From an uncultured Roseburia sp. (GTDB lineage Bacteria > Bacillota > Clostridia > Lachnospirales > Lachnospiraceae), in assembly GCA_947564765.1 (NCBI GenBank), contig CANODN010000145.1:1-5770 (forward strand): a DNA stretch of 5,770 nt. Reading direction: 5' to 3'. A program made the position numbers and the translations under genes. Below, in pieces: positions 1 through 5,424 of this stretch. The notes beneath the pieces are model-generated. The model was not told where the DNA came from. It did no database searches and was given only the letters and a program-made list of their open reading frames with translations. How positions within the stretch are numbered: position 1 is the first letter of the stretch; every line of letters starts with the position of its first letter.

Positions 1-1
1 G

Positions 2-1264
2 TATTTGCCATCAGGTGCAAAATGGTGGGATTTCTGGACCAAACTAGAGGAAGAAGCTCAAAAATATAATATTCCGAATTCTGACAGCGACAAAGATACC
101 GTAAAAGCATTGGACCCCTTCTTTACGTCTTTGTCAGACGAATACACAAGCATTTATATCTATGGACTTCAGGACGGTTTATACCGGGCAGGCTATTATC
201 CGCAGGCTATGCTTTGGAATGAACCCTTCAACACATTTTTTCAGATGACATACCGTTGGATTGACGAAGATGTGAATCAGGTCTATGACCGTCCGATCCG
301 GTTTAAAAACGGATATGCATCCGTCATCATCTCCTTTTACCACAGCTCCTTTTTCATCGTCCCCTATGCCATATTCTGCCTGTTTTTATGCATTTCTCTC
401 TTTCTTGCGGTCATTCTGTACTTTGTCGGAAGGAAGCTGAAAATAACGGTCCTCCTGGAAGAAAGCATCCTTAAAATGTCTGCCGGAGATTTAACCACCC
501 CCATTCCTTCCGCCGGTCTCGATGAGCTTGGAATCCTTGCGGCAGAGCTTGACAAGCTTCGATGCACGCTGCAGGAAAACATTCTAAAAGAGCAGGAGCT
601 TCACAAATCCAATCAGGAACTCATTGCCGCGCTCTCCCATGACCTGCGCACTCCGTTAACCATATTAAAGGGATATCTGGAAATTGCACGTCTGAACCGC
701 AATCCTTCTATACAGACGGAATACTTAAACCGCTGCCTGAAAAAAACAGACGATATAAAAGAGCTGACCGACCGGATGTTTGAATACGCTCTGGTTTATG
801 ATACAGAAGCAGACAATGTCGGCAGCCTGCAGATTTTGGAAATTCCCATTTCCTTCTTTCAAGACAGCATAAAAGAACACGCAGATTTTTTAGAGCTGGC
901 CGGTTTTAAGACAGAGCTTGCGCTGACGGCAGCTGCTTTCTGCGATTCATTTCAGGTTACCGCCGATTCTGCCATGGTCAAGCGCGTGCTGAACAATCTG
1001 TTTTCCAATATTATAAAATACGCCGACAAAAAAGAAGCGGTTTCCATTTCCCTCTCTGTCTCTAAAAGCCTGACGATTACCCTGAAAAACCACATCAAGG
1101 ATGAGCAGAATCATATCGAAAGCACACAAATCGGACTGCGAAGCGCCGGTAAACTTATGGAGCAGATGAACGGTTCCCTGACGCTGCAATCAAAAAAAGA
1201 CTGTTTCACAGCCGAATTAACGTTTCCTCTCTATAAAAAAACGGATCTTTTCATAACAGAATAA
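2..1264 (+). CDS. Sensor histidine kinase, 5' end outside the window
   Basis: Membrane kinase that would sense an external signal and phosphorylate a response regulator. The frame is open to the left edge, so the apparent TTG start at 5 is probably internal. Counting that TTG as residue 1, residues 1-112 look like an extracytoplasmic sensor region, rich in aromatic and acidic residues. Residues about 114-142 form a strongly hydrophobic membrane segment, and 143-195 fit a HAMP linker (SAGDLTTPI). HisKA follows with the SHDLRTPLT motif and phospho-acceptor His212 (codon 638-640). The ATPase domain has an N-box (NNLFSNIIKYAD, 330-341) and a late IGL...MNGSL segment, but no clear DxGxG G1 box. 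A first membrane segment and the rest of the sensor presumably lie upstream. Domain order fits kinases controlling antimicrobial-peptide responses in Firmicutes; the ligand is unknown. It ends 3 bp from a convergent recombinase gene. Confidence 0.93.
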   Translation, partial: YLPSGAKWWDFWTKLEEEAQKYNIPNSDSDKDTVKALDPFFTSLSDEYTSIYIYGLQDGLYRAGYYPQAMLWNEPFNTFFQMTYRWIDEDVNQVYDRPIRFKNGYASVIISFYHSSFFIVPYAIFCLFLCISLFLAVILYFVGRKLKITVLLEESILKMSAGDLTTPIPSAGLDELGILAAELDKLRCTLQENILKEQELHKSNQELIAALSHDLRTPLTILKGYLEIARLNRNPSIQTEYLNRCLKKTDDIKELTDRMFEYALVYDTEADNVGSLQILEIPISFFQDSIKEHADFLELAGFKTELALTAAAFCDSFQVTADSAMVKRVLNNLFSNIIKYADKKEAVSISLSVSKSLTITLKNHIKDEQNHIESTQIGLRSAGKLMEQMNGSLTLQSKKDCFTAELTFPLYKKTDLFITE

Positions 1265-1267
1265 TTT

Positions 1268-1888
1268 TTATATTTTCAGATATTCCGGTTTTCTGCTCTT
1301 TAGCTTCTTGATTTTTCTGTAAAAGGTCGCTCTTGCAACATTGCACAGATCAGCGGCCTCATCGCCTGTAATTTCCTTTTCGGTATACCGTTTATAAATC
1401 ATTTCAAAATTATCCGGCATAGGCTTTACGGGCCTGCCAAACTGCACGCCCCGCAGTTTGGCGGCTTCGATTCCCTCTTTCTGCCTTTCCCGGATGTTTT
1501 TTCTTTCATTTTCGGAAACAAAGGATAGTACCTGAAGAACAATATCACTTAAAAACGTTCCCATTAAGTCCTTGCCTCTCCTAGTATCCAAAAGAGGCAT
1601 ATCCAATACTACAATATCAACCCGCTTTTTCTTTGTCAAAAATCTCCACTGTTCCAAAATTTCCTCGTAATTTCTGCCCAGACGATCAATACTTTTGATA
1701 TACAAAAGATCATCTTCTCTCAGCGCCCGTATCAGACGTTTGTACTTGGGACGGTTAAAATCCTTTCCCGACTGCTTGTCCACATAAATGTTTTCTTTCG
1801 GCACATTCATATCTCCCATTGCAATCATCTGCCGATCCTCATTTTGTTCCCTGGAACTCACGCGTACATATCCATAGATCTTTCCCAT
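1268..1888 (-). CDS. Small serine recombinase (resolvase/invertase family)
   Basis: A 206-residue site-specific DNA recombinase of the Hin/Tn3-resolvase family. The N-terminal catalytic domain begins IYGYVRVSSREQ; by alignment with gamma-delta resolvase, Ser11 is the nucleophile and Arg9 an active-site residue. IDRLGRN (67-73) supplies the conserved arginine pair Arg69 and Arg72. A long E-helix (FVSENERKNIRERQKEG, about 123-139) leads through GRPVKP to a C-terminal helix-turn-helix (about 163-196). Length and layout match a complete resolvase or invertase, not a large serine integrase. ATG at 1888 has a strong GGGAGG site (1897-1902 on the complement) 8 nt upstream. No transposase, and no obvious long res or inverted-repeat site, lies beside it, so resolvase versus invertase is open. 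Its 3' end nearly abuts the kinase gene, and no terminator separates the two. Confidence 0.93.
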   Translation of the reverse strand: MGKIYGYVRVSSREQNEDRQMIAMGDMNVPKENIYVDKQSGKDFNRPKYKRLIRALREDDLLYIKSIDRLGRNYEEILEQWRFLTKKKRVDIVVLDMPLLDTRRGKDLMGTFLSDIVLQVLSFVSENERKNIRERQKEGIEAAKLRGVQFGRPVKPMPDNFEMIYKRYTEKEITGDEAADLCNVARATFYRKIKKLKSRKPEYLKI

Positions 1889-1964
1889 TTTTCGTTCCTC
1901 CCTTATCTTTTGTAATGCTCTTATTTTAAGGTAGACGTTTCATGAAAAAGAACTGTTTTTTCTC

Positions 1965-3023
1965 TTATACAATATATTTTTTTAAAAGCGGAATCTGATG
2001 CAGGCCGCAGGAGATCCCATACGAAATGATAAAAACCAGAATAGAAATCACAGGCACCGACAGCACCGAAAAAAACGCAAGGGAATGTATCCCGAATAAA
2101 TTCAGCGCTTCTATCACCAGTGCATGCACCAGATAAGCCCCGAAGCTGTACGTTGAAAGCCTTTCCAGCAGCTTCCTTTTCGTTTCACTGACAGATCTGT
2201 TTCCAAACCACTGTTTTGCCAGGACAAAAATCAGAAGGGCTTCCAGCATAACATTCACCGTAAAATACCCGTAAAAGGTCTCCTGTGCTTCCTGCTTCCA
2301 GACAGCTATTCCTGCCGTCAGAACAATCGTTGCCAGAAAACCGGCAATGCCTGCCGCATAAATCTTTCTTCGCATCTTCTGATTCAAATCGGTCTGATTC
2401 AGGTAATATCCGCATACAAAGTAAAAGACATAATTCCTGGCAAAATGAAAATCCACATTGTCAAGCATGCGTCCTATGACGGAACCTGCAAATTCCGAAT
2501 ACAGCGATACGATCTCCAAAATCTGCGGCAGAACAAAGGAAAACAGAAACGAAAGCAATAAAAAATACTTCATCATCTTTTTTGATTCCACAAGTTTTCT
2601 AAGAAACGGAACGATCAGATACAGTCCTGTAAGCATAAACAAAAACCACAGATGATAATGTCCGATCAATACTTCGGCAACGGCATTTTTTATTCCGCAG
2701 CCCGTCGCAAAATAAACGACTGCCGCATACAAAAGGGACCAGAAAACAAGTGCGGTAAGAACCCGCCTGACATTCTTTTTTAAAATCTGTTCCAGGCTCT
2801 GTGTTCCTCCCAGAAACAAGGCTCCGCTTATCATCACAAATACAGGCACGGCCCATCTTACTATACTATCGTAAAAATTGAATACATTCCATTCCCATGA
2901 CCGTACATCTGCTTCATAAAAATTATGCGCCGCAACGTGCAGTACCATAACGGCAAATGTCGCCAATATCCGTAAATAATCGAAATATTCCCTTCTTTGT
3001 TCCAAACTCCTGCTCTGTTCCAT
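1965..3023 (-). CDS. Membrane acyltransferase, acyltransferase-3 family
   Basis: A 352-residue multi-pass membrane protein of the acyltransferase-3 family. Members transfer acetyl or other acyl groups to extracytoplasmic sugars, polysaccharides or other envelope molecules; the substrate here is unknown. The N-terminus carries the family hallmark REYFDYLRILATFAVMVLHV, in which Arg18 and His29 form the R-x10-H motif. PVFVMISGALFLGG (60-73) and HYHLWFLFMLTGLYL (122-136) are further typical segments. About ten hydrophobic stretches continue to the C-terminus, which ends in a basic tail. ATG at 3023 is chosen because it places the hallmark about 12 residues in, as in relatives. An upstream in-frame TTG at 3092 would add 23 polar residues. 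Neither start has a strong ribosome binding site (a weak AGG precedes the ATG). A 76-bp gap separates it from the recombinase downstream on the same strand, so co-transcription is possible. Confidence 0.88.
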   Translation of the reverse strand: MEQSRSLEQRREYFDYLRILATFAVMVLHVAAHNFYEADVRSWEWNVFNFYDSIVRWAVPVFVMISGALFLGGTQSLEQILKKNVRRVLTALVFWSLLYAAVVYFATGCGIKNAVAEVLIGHYHLWFLFMLTGLYLIVPFLRKLVESKKMMKYFLLLSFLFSFVLPQILEIVSLYSEFAGSVIGRMLDNVDFHFARNYVFYFVCGYYLNQTDLNQKMRRKIYAAGIAGFLATIVLTAGIAVWKQEAQETFYGYFTVNVMLEALLIFVLAKQWFGNRSVSETKRKLLERLSTYSFGAYLVHALVIEALNLFGIHSLAFFSVLSVPVISILVFIISYGISCGLHQIPLLKKYIV

Positions 3024-3148
3024 ATTACCTGCCAGCCTTTCTGAAAATTCTGAATTTTTCTTTATTTTAGCGAAATGGAAAGCATTAAGCAAGAAAAACG
3101 GAAGGATTCCTTGTTTTACAGAGATTTTATTACATCGTTAGCATCTAA

Positions 3149-3176
3149 ATTATCTGATTTTTTTGGAAGTTATCAA
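3149..3176 (-). promoter_or_regulatory. Candidate promoter for the acyltransferase gene
   Basis: On the minus strand, TTGATA (complement of 3171-3176) and GATAAT (complement of 3149-3154) are separated by 16 bp, each one base from the sigma-A consensus. It would give a leader of about 120 nt before the ATG at 3023. The region is AT-rich, so chance matches are likely. Confidence 0.4.
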
Positions 3177-3225
3177 TATTGTTTCAGTTATAACAAATAC
3201 TAATTAATATTTTTCAAAATTTCCA

Positions 3226-3254
3226 TTGACAAACTCCATTTTTTCAGATAAAAT
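3226..3254 (+). promoter_or_regulatory. Sigma-A type promoter for the orphan small transcript
   Basis: A perfect TTGACA (3226-3231), a 17-bp spacer and TAAAAT (3249-3254, one mismatch). Transcription would start near 3261. No protein gene follows before the terminator at 3456-3493, so this promoter appears to serve a short RNA or leader. Confidence 0.65.
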
Positions 3255-3438
3255 AAACTTATCAAAAAACACAAACGAGATTAAGAAAAGGAGGTACGGA
3301 CCACCGAAATAGTAATGTAACATCTCAAAAAATCCTTTTTTAAAAGGTATCTATTCCAGAGAACAGGTTTGAAAAATGAGAAACATAAGCAGATTTTCAG
3401 ATTTGGTAATGGGAAATAGAAACAGGAGGTAGAATCCA

Positions 3439-3456
3439 ATGAACAGCATAGTCTGA
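3439..3456 (+). CDS. Possible five-residue leader peptide
   Basis: ATG at 3439 reads M-N-S-I-V then TGA, and lies 9 nt after a near-perfect AGGAGG (3424-3429). The stop codon shares its last base with the first base of the terminator stem, so a ribosome on this ORF would cover the hairpin. That arrangement is typical of translation-coupled attenuation, but the peptide has no recognisable composition bias and may be fortuitous. Confidence 0.3.
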   Translation: MNSIV

Positions 3457-3493
3457 AAGCGGCATCAATCCAGTGAGATTTGGTGCCGCTTTT
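3456..3493 (+). terminator. Intrinsic terminator of the orphan transcript
   Basis: Bases 3456-3468 pair with 3480-3492 over 13 bp with one G-U pair, around an AGCGGCA/TGCCGCT core and an 11-nt loop. The T-run that follows is short (TTTT then ATAG), so termination may be incomplete. The regulator gene downstream has its own promoter. Confidence 0.75.
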
Positions 3494-3532
3494 ATAGTAT
3501 TCTCACCGTGCAAAACATTTTGACAAAACATA

Positions 3533-3549
3533 TCTTAAAGATCTCTTAA
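3533..3549 (+). promoter_or_regulatory. Candidate regulator-binding boxes, TCTTAA twice at 11-bp spacing
   Basis: TCTTAA occurs at 3533-3538 and 3544-3549, one helical turn apart, directly upstream of the -35 of the regulator's promoter. The same hexamer is the core of the three TTTCTTAAC repeats before the transporter genes. Direct repeats next to or over a -35 suit an OmpR-family activator, so autoregulation by the adjacent response regulator is inferred. Confidence 0.45.
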
Positions 3550-3550
3550 T

Positions 3551-3579
3551 TTGAAAATCATCTCTTCATCCGCTATACT
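3551..3579 (+). promoter_or_regulatory. Promoter of the response regulator gene
   Basis: TTGAAA (3551-3556), a 17-bp spacer and TATACT (3574-3579), both close to the sigma-A consensus. The start point would be near 3586, giving a leader of about 30 nt to the ATG at 3616. Two TCTTAA boxes abut its upstream side. Confidence 0.7.
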
Positions 3580-3615
3580 AAAAAATATATCACACGCAGA
3601 CAGGTGGAATTCAAA

Positions 3616-4284
3616 ATGAAATCAATCTTAATCATCGACGACGACGTCGCAATCGGAAATATGCTGGAAAAACTTCTTGCCAAAGAAGGCTATCAAACGC
3701 TCCGCGCCTACTCCGGCACGGAAGCCCTCTTAATCCTCTCCGCCAGGAAGCCGGATCTGATTCTTCTGGATTTAATGCTGCCGGGACTGTCGGGCGAAGA
3801 AATACTTCCCAAAATCAAACATATTCCCGTTATTGTAATGAGCGCAAAGACAGATGTAAAAGATAAAGTAGATCTGCTTTTAGGCGGCGCCGACGACTAT
3901 ATCACCAAACCCTTCGACACCAAGGAACTACTGGCCAGAATCACGGTCCGGCTTAGGAATACATCTGCCGCATCCTCTTCTCTTCTGACATGCGGCGATC
4001 TGGAATTGGATACCTCTGCCCATAGTGTCCGTATCTGCGAAGAAACGGTAAAGTTGACTCGAACGGAATATGCCATTTTAAAATTGCTGATGCAAAATCC
4101 CACACAAGTCATTGCAAAATCCGTAATCTTAGACCGCATCATTGAAGATACGCCGGACTGCACGGAAAGCTCCTTAAAGGTGCATATGAGTCATTTGCGG
4201 AAAAAGCTTACGGACGCCGGCGGAAAAGATTATATTGAATCGGTGTGGGGAATTGGATTTAAAATGAATTTTACGGTTTCTTAA
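3616..4284 (+). CDS. OmpR-family response regulator
   Basis: A 222-residue cytoplasmic transcription factor activated by phosphorylation. The receiver domain (1-115) has the acidic cluster Asp8-Asp10, phospho-acceptor Asp52 in LILLDLMLPG, Ser76 in VIVMSAK, and Lys98 in ITKPF. The C-terminal winged-helix domain (about 125-220) shows LTRTEYAILKLLMQNP, a recognition-helix region SSLKVHMSHLRKKL and the closing YIESVWGIGFKM wing. Length and order are standard for the family. ATG at 3616 is preferred because AGGTGG (3602-3607) sits 8 nt upstream and the protein then starts MKSILIIDDD. An in-frame GTG at 3604 overlaps that site. No kinase gene follows; the next gene is an ABC ATPase, probably its target. 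Similar regulators control bacitracin and lantibiotic resistance transporters, which is the likely role here. Confidence 0.95.
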   Translation: MKSILIIDDDVAIGNMLEKLLAKEGYQTLRAYSGTEALLILSARKPDLILLDLMLPGLSGEEILPKIKHIPVIVMSAKTDVKDKVDLLLGGADDYITKPFDTKELLARITVRLRNTSAASSSLLTCGDLELDTSAHSVRICEETVKLTRTEYAILKLLMQNPTQVIAKSVILDRIIEDTPDCTESSLKVHMSHLRKKLTDAGGKDYIESVWGIGFKMNFTVS

Positions 4285-4309
4285 CTCTTTTCTTAACTGC
4301 TTTCTTAAC
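4277..4309 (+). repeat. Three TTTCTTAAC direct repeats with 12-bp period, candidate operator
   Basis: Identical 9-mers lie at 4277-4285, 4289-4297 and 4301-4309, each separated by exactly 3 bp. The first covers the stop codon of the response regulator. The array stands upstream of the ABC transporter genes and shares its TCTTAA core with the two boxes at the regulator's own promoter. A binding site for that regulator is the natural inference. A -10 could be TATGAA (4325-4330) or GATAAG (4318-4323), but neither is a strong match, as expected for an activator-dependent promoter. Confidence 0.6.
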
Positions 4310-4337
4310 ATTTCTCTGATAAGGTATGAAGGCAGCA

Positions 4338-4364
4338 GGGAAATACCCTAAGGTATCCCTTTTT
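4338..4364 (+). terminator. Possible attenuator hairpin in repeat unit 1
   Basis: GGG (4338-4340) and ATACC (4343-4347) pair with GGTAT (4352-4356) and CCC (4357-4359), leaving an AA bulge and a CTAA loop. TTTTT (4360-4364) follows at once. The shape resembles a weak intrinsic terminator lying between the presumed promoter and the ATPase gene. Units 2 and 3 keep the stem idea but have an interrupted T-run (TCTTT). Confidence 0.35.
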
Positions 4365-4493
4365 GCGCTGAAAAAATGCGCAATTAATAAGAAACACCCT
4401 CCGGGTATCCCTCTTTGCGCTGAAAAACGCGCAATAATTAGGAAACACCCTCCGGGTATCCCTCTTTGCGCTGAAAAACGCGCAATTAATAAG
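4341..4493 (+). repeat. Three tandem 51-bp hairpin repeats in the transporter leader
   Basis: Units run 4341-4391, 4392-4442 and 4443-4493. Units 2 and 3 are identical over their first 44 bases; unit 1 differs by a few substitutions and small indels. Each unit holds two inverted repeats. The first is ATACC/GGTAT in unit 1 and ACCC/GGGT in units 2 and 3. The second is TTGCGC/GCGCAA around an A-rich loop (4363-4383, 4415-4434, 4466-4485). Unit 3 runs straight into the AAAGGAG ribosome binding site of the ATPase gene. Because the period is a multiple of three, several frames stay open across the array on both strands; these are not convincing genes. Roles could be attenuation, mRNA stability, or simply a dispersed palindromic repeat inserted here. 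Confidence 0.85.
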
Positions 4494-4509
4494 AAAGGAG
4501 TTTTTTATC

Positions 4510-5424
4510 ATGGAATATGTGTTAACTGCGAATGCCTTGTGCAAAAATTACAGACACTTCAAAGCGCTGCAGGATTTTTCCATACATGTCCCAAAAGGAG
4601 CCATTTACGGATTTGTGGGAAAAAACGGAGCCGGAAAAACGACATTCATCCGTCTGATCTGCGGACTGCAGAAACCCTCTTCCGGCGATTATGCCTTATA
4701 TGGCATCCCGGGAACCTCCGGTGAAATTGTAAAATCCAGAAGAAGAATGGGTGCCGTTGTAGAGACGCCTTCGATTTATCTGGATATGACAGCGGAGGAT
4801 AATTTAAAGGAGCAATATCGGATTTTAGGCCTTCCGTCTTTTTCCGACATACCGGATTTATTGGAGCTGGTCGGTCTTGCCCATACCGGCAAAAAAAAGG
4901 CGAAACATTTCTCTCTCGGTATGCGCCAGAGACTTGGCATCGCCATTGCCCTTACAGGAGATCCGGATTTTCTTGTATTAGACGAACCCGTCAATGGACT
5001 GGACCCTCAGGGAATTATTGAAATCCGGGAGCTGATCCTAAAGCTCAACAAGGAGCGTCAGATTACCTTTTTGATTTCCAGCCACATTTTAGATGAGCTT
5101 TCCCGTCTGGCAACCCACTACGGTTTCATTGATAAGGGACATATGGTAAAGGAAATCAGCGCAGCAGAATTAGAAAACGCCTGCAGAAAATGTATCCGCC
5201 TTGAGGTCACAGACACAAAAATCCTCTCTCACGTATTGGATTCCATGCACATGGATTACAGCATTCTTTCCGATACCCAGGCAGATGTATTTGCCAAACT
5301 AAACATCACCGAATTCACCCTTGCCCTGGCGGAAAAAAATTGTGAAATTATTTCTTTACAGGAGCATGATGAAACACTGGAAAGCTATTATGTCAATCTG
5401 ATTGGAGGTGCCTGCCATGAATAA
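4510..5424 (+). CDS. ABC transporter ATP-binding protein, BcrA/lantibiotic-immunity type
   Basis: A 304-residue ATPase that would power a membrane exporter from the cytoplasmic side. Walker A is GKNGAGKTT (37-45), the signature motif is the drug-exporter variant SLGMRQ (135-140), and Walker B is FLVLDEP (154-160) with catalytic Glu159. Asp-loop NGLDP (162-166) and switch His192 in SSHILDEL follow. The ETPSIYLDMTAEDNL segment (85-99) and the C-terminal extension of about 90 residues are typical of the BcrA-like subfamily, which removes bacitracin or lantibiotics or protects against them. ATG at 4510 has AAAGGAG (4494-4500) 9 nt upstream. The stop overlaps the start of the permease gene, indicating translational coupling. 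Substrate is inferred from family and from the adjacent regulator only; other peptide or lipid-linked substrates are possible. Confidence 0.95.
   Translation: MEYVLTANALCKNYRHFKALQDFSIHVPKGAIYGFVGKNGAGKTTFIRLICGLQKPSSGDYALYGIPGTSGEIVKSRRRMGAVVETPSIYLDMTAEDNLKEQYRILGLPSFSDIPDLLELVGLAHTGKKKAKHFSLGMRQRLGIAIALTGDPDFLVLDEPVNGLDPQGIIEIRELILKLNKERQITFLISSHILDELSRLATHYGFIDKGHMVKEISAAELENACRKCIRLEVTDTKILSHVLDSMHMDYSILSDTQADVFAKLNITEFTLALAEKNCEIISLQEHDETLESYYVNLIGGACHE

Larger units (their letters stand above)
3261..3493 (+). ncRNA. Orphan short transcript of about 230 nt, possible small RNA or leader-peptide unit
   Basis: This stretch is bounded by a near-consensus promoter and a strong terminator hairpin, and has no ORF of gene length. 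It contains AAAAGGAGGT (3286-3295) with no usable start at the right distance; the site can pair within a small hairpin (GGAGGT with ACCACC, ACGG loop). GAGAT (3277-3281) can pair with ATCTC (3322-3326) around it. A palindrome CCTTTT-TT-AAAAGG follows (3334-3347). A second ribosome binding site, AGGAGG (3424-3429), leads to a five-codon ORF against the terminator. I recognise no known RNA family. Alternatives are a degraded gene leader, an attenuator or a regulatory RNA. Boundaries are inferred from the promoter and terminator only. Confidence 0.5.

Noticed and set aside
1901..1931. CCTTA/TAAGG inverted repeat upstream of the recombinase as a recombination site
   Set aside because: Only 5 bp, with poor extension. 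Serine recombinase sites are longer and usually paired, so a chance match is likely.
1889..1964. Terminator for the acyltransferase gene in the gap before the recombinase
   Set aside because: Only an A/T-only GAAAAA/TTTTTC pairing is present, too weak to call, so read-through into the recombinase remains possible.
3024..3092. N-terminal extension of the acyltransferase to a TTG at 3092
   Set aside because: No ribosome binding site at a proper distance. The added residues are polar and precede the conserved N-terminal hallmark by more than is usual.
3092..3603. CRISPR array, tRNA or known riboswitch in the intergenic region
   Set aside because: No regularly spaced repeats with unique spacers, no cloverleaf, and no consensus core of a riboswitch class I know.
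3604..3615. GTG start at 3604 for the response regulator
   Set aside because: The GTG overlaps the AGGTGG site that serves ATG 3616, and the receiver domain starts properly at the ATG.
4305..4544. Minus-strand ORF with 17-residue repeats (SAKRDTRRVF type)
   Set aside because: It is the 51-bp hairpin array read in an open frame. The period is a multiple of three, so several frames stay open; I see no ribosome binding site for it, and it overlaps the start of the ATPase gene.
4326..4724. Plus-strand ORF of 132 codons through the repeats into the ATPase gene
   Set aside because: The ATG has AAGG only about 3 nt upstream, and more than 200 bp overlap the ATPase in another frame. The downstream part is a frame-shadow of Walker A and its surroundings.
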